The notes below the pieces were generated by a model that saw only the letters and a program-made list of their open reading frames with translations, had not been told where the DNA came from and made no database searches. The translations under genes and the position numbers were made by a program. 64,000 bases of DNA from Microbotryum silenes-acaulis (lineage: Eukaryota > Basidiomycota > Microbotryomycetes > Microbotryales > Microbotryaceae): positions 1,240,001 to 1,304,000 of the forward strand of contig QPFY01000008.1 of assembly GCA_003665825.1 (NCBI GenBank), written 5' to 3'. Below, in pieces: positions 58,603 to 64,000 of this stretch; the stretch's first letter is position 1; each line of letters starts with the position of its first letter.

Positions 58603-60959
58603 TCACCAACCCGAATCGTCCCTAGCGGCAGGAGGAGGCGGGCTCCTTCCACCCGCATCCGCACCCGCCGATCGACGAGGTTCGGGGGACCTATCCCTAC
58701 GAGCGGGGGAGACCGAACGACGACGGTAATCATCGCGACGATCATCGCGCTCGTCACGACGGGGAGGCGGTCCACGGTCGTCGCGGTCGTCGCGACGGTC
58801 CGAACCGCGAGAGGAGTAACCGCGGTCTCCGCCGCGATCGTCGTAGCGGGGTCGGGATTCGTAACCTCCTCCTCCTCCTCCACCACGAGATCCTCCGGCA
58901 CCGGCGGCCTAGAAAGGGGTGGAACGCAATGCCGTCAGTTTCACGATATTTACTGATCCGTGTACGTGAGCGGAGAACGTACAGCATCCTCAACGGTGAC
59001 GGTCGCGCCGTTGAACTGGGTGTTGTTCAAAACGCGAATCGCCTCATCGGCATCGCTGCGCGAACCGTACTCGATGTATCTAAGTGAGTGAAAGGTGGAC
59101 CAAACGTCAGACACGAGTCAGCACACGCGCCAATATTAGAAAAAAAAAAGGGGGGGGGGGGGGGGGGGGTGCGTTGCCTCCCCATCCAAACTCACCCGGT
59201 TCCGGTGTTGCGGTCGACGTCAGAGTAACCAACGTTGCCGGCTGTGCGACCAAAGTCCTTGAGGTCCTACGAGGGGGTGGAAAAGTCGGAACCGAAACGG
59301 GTGGCGAGAGGTGGAGCCAAGGGAAGAGTGGGGATACGACGAAGTTGAATTAGTTCTCCACAAAACGTCCCTCGTCCACGGCCACTTTTGGAACGAGTTT
59401 TTGGTGAGTGAAGGTCCCGAGAGATGGAGGAACGGAACGACCCGGACCCGCAACGGAGAAGACCACCCGGCGAGCTGAACCACGTAGCGAGCGAGCGTCA
59501 TCGGGTAAAAGGACGGTTCGCGACAGGCAAAATGAAACCTCCGCCAGAGGGATACGCCGTCTTTCGGGTTCAAGAAAGCGTCACGCGAGCACCATCGACG
59601 ATTCGCCAAACCAGCCCTTCGAGCCAACGACTGCGACCCGCCAAAGCACGAAACGAAACGAAGCGGGACGGAACGGAACGACCCGGACCCGGAAACGAAA
59701 GGCCAGATTCGCGCAGTGAATGCGCCACGCCACGCCAGGGACCGTCCACTACAACGCGTCCTACGACCGTTCGGAAAGCGCCAGGCTCACGCCAACGAGT
59801 TGCCTCGAGCCGAAACGAAAACGCGAACCAAGCCCGCCACACGTCAGGACCCGACCGAATGAAAGAGCGAACGGGCGCCATGCCAAACGTCCCAAAGGTA
59901 ACGAAACGAAGCGAGCCCCGAGAATCGCGAACGTCTCGTCCACGCGCCACGCCGGTTCGGAAAACGCGCCAAGGCTATCCGGGCCAGCTCACTGTGAAAG
60001 AAGGTTAGAAAGGACGGCGAGTTTTGCGGCTCTTGGAAGATGGGAGCCGCGCGCGATCCGATGCCAACCAAGCCGAAAGCACGTCAAACGATGATAGAAA
60101 GCTCGTCACTAACCTGCCACGAGACGCCGTCCGGAATGCCATTGACGACCAACCTGAATCCACGAGGGGGAGGCGGTCCACGGGGAGGGGGACGATCGTA
60201 GGCGCCACCCCCACCACCACCACTTGCACCACCGCCGTATCCACCACGATCGTATCCACGATCGCCACCGTATCCACCTCCACGGTCACCGCCGTATCCA
60301 CCTCGATCACCTCGATCACCGTAGCCGCCCGGTGCACCACGAGGGGGTCCGAAGCTGTGCGCATCACCACGCGGGTCAGGAAAGGGTGTGCGATAGTTTG
60401 GTCGGCAACGCGGGGTCGCGGGCAGTAGTGCACTCACCGATCTTCACGGGGACGAGGCGGTTTAGCGAACTCGACCGAGATGCGATCGCCCATGAAATCA
60501 CGACCGTGCAGATCAGCTACAGCCGTTTCGGCGTCCTGAAGGGGAAACATAGTGTCGAGTTCAGAGTCTGAGGGGTCGAATCAAGCCGAGGTGTGTGTGT
60601 GTGGTGTGATAACGTACCTTGAGATCTTCGTACTCGAGAAAGGCAAAGCCGCCCATGACGCGGATGTCGACGATGCGGCCGAGCGGACTGAAGTAGCCCT
60701 CTGTGATCACAGCGAGGACATCAGTACAGGCTGCAAAGTGTAGATGGTGCCCTGTTCGATGGACGGGTGCTGAAGGGCATGGAGGAGTAGACGGGGTGAT
60801 CACCACCCCCAAGAAGAAGCGCCGCCTGATCCCGCACGATGGCTGCTCCCACCCACCACCCCCCAGCACACCACACAGGAGGCACGTGAGGCACGTACCC
60901 AGATCCTGACGTTGCACATCAGCGCCGAGATGGCCAATGTAGAGACGACGACCGGACAT
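58603..60959 (-). CDS. SR-type splicing factor with two RRMs and an RS/RGG tail (Srp2-like)
   Basis: Predicted nuclear RNA-binding protein for pre-mRNA splicing or mRNA export. Exons 60959-60899, 60700-60618, 60535-60438, 60354-60114, 59266-59196, 59079-58983 and 58908-58603 give 318 residues. RRM1: RLYIGHLGADV (RNP2), GRIVDIRVMGGFAFLEYED (RNP1 region) and GRDFMGDRISVEFAKPPRP. A glycine linker with GGYGGDRGG repeats follows, then a second, SR-type pseudo-RRM: FRLVVNGIP, DLKDFGRTAGNVGYSDVD, YIEYGSRSDADEAI. The tail is rich in RD, RS and RGG. Intron 4 (60113-59267) is 847 nt, about ten times the local norm, and intron 5 holds a C20T10 tract. It could instead be an Npl3-like protein, but RRM1 first favours Srp2/SRSF-type. 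Confidence 0.87.
59140..59169. repeat. A10G20 tract inside SR-gene intron 5
   Basis: Ten A then twenty G on the + strand. On the transcript strand it reads C20T10, about 60 nt upstream of the acceptor at 59080, with a CTAATAT branch-like word directly after it. Same architecture as the tract at 58517. Confidence 0.85.
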
Positions 60960-61482
60960 TGCTTTAGAGAGTACTATGGAGTAGTCTTTTGGGAGGGAAA
61001 GAGAGAGGCAGAGAGGGTGGTGTTGCGCGCGGGACGCCAGATTACGCCAGATTATTGCCGCCTTTTTCTCTCTTTTCTATTCCTTTTCTTGGGCGGGAGC
61101 CGTTTGCTCGAGTCATGCTCTCCCAACGCTCACCGTCGCGCAGGGCACGGTTGCGGCAGAAGAGCAAGACCTTTTCAGAACAAAGACACAAACAGAGAGG
61201 GAACATCAACTCGGGGGAAAAAAGGAAGAAAAAAAGGTAGAAGAGGAAAAAGTTCTAGGGCCGAGGGACGGGGGACGGGGGGGTGATAAGGAAAGCGTTC
61301 GTTGCGCGGATCGGTCGCGGTGCACGATTGACGCAAAGAGTAGAGCTAGAGTCTAGACACGAGACAAGGAAGAACATTAAAGTGCTACAGTAGACCATAA
61401 CCCCTCAAAATGCTTCCTCCATCCTTTGAGCCCACGCTCCTCCCCGTCCCGAGCGGCGTTGGGTTGGAAAGCGCAAGTCGGT
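60960..61482. other. SR-gene promoter and V-ATPase c 3' flank
   Basis: About 0.5 kb; pyrimidine-rich near 61060-61100, purine-rich (GA/AAG) at 61190-61260. An (AC)n run lies just inside the neighbouring gene's last intron (61521-61532). No gene seen. Confidence 0.55.
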
Positions 61483-62753
61483 TTAGCACTAGTGGAAGCC
61501 CAAAGCAGATCAGTCACCACACACACACACACTACGCCGATAAAGAGCTCCTTTGTGAACTTACCGCGGGGTGGTCACTCGATCGGGTGTTGAGGATCAA
61601 AGCGACGATCAGGCCGTACAAGCCCAACACCTCAGCGAAAATGAGGATCAGGATCATGCCGACGAACACGCGCGACTAGAAATCAAAACGCCAACACCGT
61701 CAGTAGACTTCGATCATGAGCTCGCCTGTTGTGCATAAAGTGACTGACTTGTTGCGCCACACCTCGCACACCGGCATCACCGACGATCCCGATCGCGAAA
61801 CCGGCGGAGAGACCGGCCAAGCCGACGGAGAGACCGGCGCCGAGTTGGATGAAACCCGTGTAGAGCGCCATAGGGGACTTGAGGTCACCCGAGATGAGCA
61901 CAGAGACGACGAGGCCGTAGATCTGGTTGGAGTAAGGGGAGATCGACAGTAAGCCAAAGAGGTGCGGCGCGGAGCCAGCCAGCCATCGTTTCGGCGATCA
62001 TGATCCCGAGTCCACCTCGAACCTTTCCCGAGAGCGTATCCAATGCAATGCCACAAAGTTGTACTCACGGCAATGATACCGGCCATGACGACGGGGACGA
62101 TGCACTTCATCATCAGATCGGGTCGGAGTACACCCATCGCGGCGATACCGACGCCGGACTTTGAGGTACCGTACGATGCACCGATGCCTGTAGAAAAGGA
62201 GAAGGTCGGTCCAAAGTCAGTTCTGGAGTTGCTGGCAGCTGGGATGACCGGACGTCGTGCGCCGTCTGGAAGCGGGTAAGGCACGGGAAGGACGCACAGG
62301 TGAAGACGATCGCGGCGGTGCAGCCCCTGTGCAGGAACCAATCCGAGCATCGTGCGAAAGGGGGTGCATAAACCTGGTCAGCTCAAACTGGCCTCGACAG
62401 ACCCCAGATCGGGAGCGATGACGGTGGGAGCGCGGGCGGAGATGGGTGCATACGCCATACGCGCACCAAGCGAGGAAGGCTCACATCGCACCGAAGAAGG
62501 GGGCATAGATCTGTACACACAGCGCGATGGTCAATTACAAAGACTAGACTTGGATCGCAGGAACGTCAACATACGGGGCAAGCCTCGGAGAATGCGCTGT
62601 AGAGGTCCCCGGTCGGTGGGAAGGTCGGTGGTGGCGGAACGCGAGCGAGCGGGGAGCGTGTTCAGCAATGGGTGCAGGGTCAGAGCAGCACCGCGTCAGT
62701 AGCTAAAGCACACTGCAACATCAAGTGCAAAGCACGCACCTGACGGTCGACAT
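61483..62753 (-). CDS. VMA3: V-ATPase Vo proteolipid subunit c (Vma3), built from microexons
   Basis: Membrane ring subunit of the vacuolar proton pump. Eight exons: 62753-62740 (14 nt), 62596-62575 (22), 62510-62485 (26), 62325-62297 (29), 62187-62069 (119), 61922-61749 (174), 61675-61565 (111) and 61488-61483 (6, Cys plus stop). The total of 166 residues is the normal family size. Hallmarks: [92 protein letters not shown], and helix 4 with the proton-carrying glutamate in [20 protein letters not shown]. All junctions keep GT-AG and phase. Alternative: the close paralogue Vma11; length and the C-terminal cysteine fit Vma3. Confidence 0.93.
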
Positions 62754-63188
62754 GAAGGTCTCGGATGAGGTGAATGGGGCAGAGGGAGGCAAGCGGGAAG
62801 GAGCGCGCGCGGGCGGCCCACAAGTCGGGCGGTGACGACGACTGACGATCGAAGCCGAATCTCCGCATTAGAGACCCGTAATGACCTTTAGAGCAGTCGA
62901 GCTAATCGCCACGATCGATGCTCGACCGGAACAGTGTCATCCTATCGACGAGGTCAGACCGGCGGAAAAGGATTAGACCCACCGTTTTGAGCTAGTCGGT
63001 CATTGGGGAACCTCCAAAAACAGGAGCCCTCCTGTGACACTTTGGTCTCGGCGCTGTCGCGATAGGCGCACAACTTGCCAAATGTGTCACAATCTTCCGG
63101 GACTCTTCCTCGTCTCTCTTCTCTCCACGCAGAAACACATAAAACAGCATCATTTTCAACCCCCCAAACCCATCTACACCCCCACCAC
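62754..63188. other. V-ATPase c promoter and DCAF7 3' flank
   Basis: About 0.4 kb. Nothing beyond the expected minus-strand 5' flank of the V-ATPase gene and 3' flank of the WD-repeat gene. Confidence 0.55.
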
Positions 63189-64000
63189 CTAAACTTTCAA
63201 ACACCTCACCGTCTTGCCACATCCAGCCGCAAGCCACTCGCCCCCTCCACCCCAAGCCACCGCATTGATCTCCCCCGGTGCTGAATAACTCAAGGAAGGC
63301 GTCGTGATCATCTTTGGACCCGTCAAAGTGGCCGATCCTGACGTTGTGGATGCTCCTCGTGTGGAAGAAGTCGTCGGTGGGGAAGGGGAGGTAGAAAGAT
63401 CCCAAAGGAGGAGCGTCGAGTCGTCCGCTGTGGTAGATCGATCTTTGAATTTAGTAGCTTTCCTTTACCATACCGGATCCAAAAAACAAACAAAAACTGC
63501 AACACCCCCCCAAAATGAGCCACTTACAACACGTAGCCAACCACCCCGGACCGGCCGAGTCCCCACCCCCTCCACCACCCCCAGCAGAATGCAACGTCGA
63601 ACCGCCCCAAGCCATCCCATTCACACTTGCTGCATGCCCTCTCACTTCCATCACCGGTACCCCTGGACTCCTCGTATCCAAAATCTGCACATGCGTCGAA
63701 TCGGCATGTACGATCGAGAGATACGTTGGACTGGTCGGGGAGAAGGCGAGGCGCAATAAAGGACTTGGAGGGAGCGGAGTTTTCGAACCTGGTTTGGGCG
63801 AACCATGCGATTGATTCGATGAAGTCCGCCCACCACCACCACCACCGTTCTTGTTGGATGAAGAACCCGAAGTGGAAGGGGAAGTGGCTTCGTAGAGGAT
63901 CGTGGAATGTTCCAAGGAACGAAGGTCGAACATCCGCACCGAACCGTCGGCACCGACGGAGGCGAAGACGTCCCGTGAGGCGGGGGACCATGCGACGTCG
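63189..64000 (-). CDS. DCAF7/WDR68 (LWD/TTG1-type) WD-repeat protein, C-terminal part, cut by window end
   Basis: WD40 scaffold known elsewhere to bind DYRK/HIPK kinases and CUL4-DDB1. Exon 64000-63528 and final exon 63427-63189, separated by a 100-nt intron (GTAAGT...CACAG). Signature segments: VAWSPASRDVFASVGADGSV, RMFDLRSLEHSTILYE (almost invariant in DCAF7), LLRLAFSPTSPTYLSIVHAD, ILDTRSPGVPVMEVRGHAAS, VNGMAW, then DDSTLLLWDL and LSYSAPGEINAVAW, ending GKTVRCLKV. Two low-complexity insertions (Ser/Asn/Gly around 63790-63880; Gly around 63560-63600) are not in animal or plant homologues. The N-terminal repeats lie outside the window. Confidence 0.88.

Noticed and set aside
59408..60094. 194-codon + frame and neighbours inside the SR-gene long intron
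   Set aside because: Arg/Glu/Thr repeats from CGAAACG-type DNA; no domain and antisense to the gene. Kept only as possible splicing-enhancer sequence.

Overview
The window is nuclear DNA of a filamentous-type or yeast-like fungus, most likely a basidiomycete. The evidence is: dense genes on both strands with many short spliceosomal introns (mostly 57-91 nt, GT-AG with a few GC-AG), GC-rich coding DNA, single-gene transcription units, and intact KDZ, pogo and Helitron-type elements of the kind common in Basidiomycota. The style fits Pucciniomycotina (red-yeast or anther-smut relatives), but that rank is inference.

Layout. 1-30 kb is a conserved housekeeping block: mitochondrial Hsp78 (minus, cut by the window edge), an Stb2/Stb6-like Sin3-binding protein, an importin-13/Pdr6 karyopherin (minus), ATP synthase subunit f (minus), a Nud1/Cdc11-like LRR scaffold, ARF1, the CPSF100/Cft2 polyadenylation factor, a family III CoA-transferase (minus) and a Hal4/Npr1-type kinase. 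31.1-49.0 kb is a transposon island: a degenerate Helitron (A, minus), an apparently complete KDZ transposase gene (minus), a complete pogo/Tc1-type element with perfect 25-bp TIRs and a TA target duplication, a head-to-tail Helitron dimer (B+C) that has split a signal-peptide gene, and a fourth Helitron (D). 49.5-57.2 kb is a mixed zone: a PH-domain gene relic, the RNase P/MRP subunit Rpp1 (minus), a minisatellite, a frameshifted transposon-type gene and a ~400-bp inverted repeat. 58.6-64 kb returns to conserved genes, all minus: an SR-type two-RRM protein, V-ATPase proteolipid c and a DCAF7/WDR68 WD-repeat protein (cut by the window edge).

How things work together. The host genes have no operon-like logic; they serve mitochondria (Hsp78, Atp17), nuclear transport and RNA processing (importin-13, Cft2, Rpp1, SR protein), vesicle traffic and acidification (ARF1, V-ATPase c) and signalling (Nud1-like, kinase, DCAF7). 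Within the island the complete KDZ and pogo genes could supply their own transposases. The four Helitrons all lack the Rep region and most of the helicase, so they depend on an autonomous relative elsewhere. The most striking signals are the Helitron tandem dimer whose outer ends alone show the A/T insertion site, the gene it interrupts, a five-unit step-type heat-shock element upstream of HSP78, the microexon-rich V-ATPase c gene, and the long inverted repeat at 56.8-57.2 kb. All exon boundaries were read by eye from splice consensus, reading frame and family alignment from memory; no search was run.
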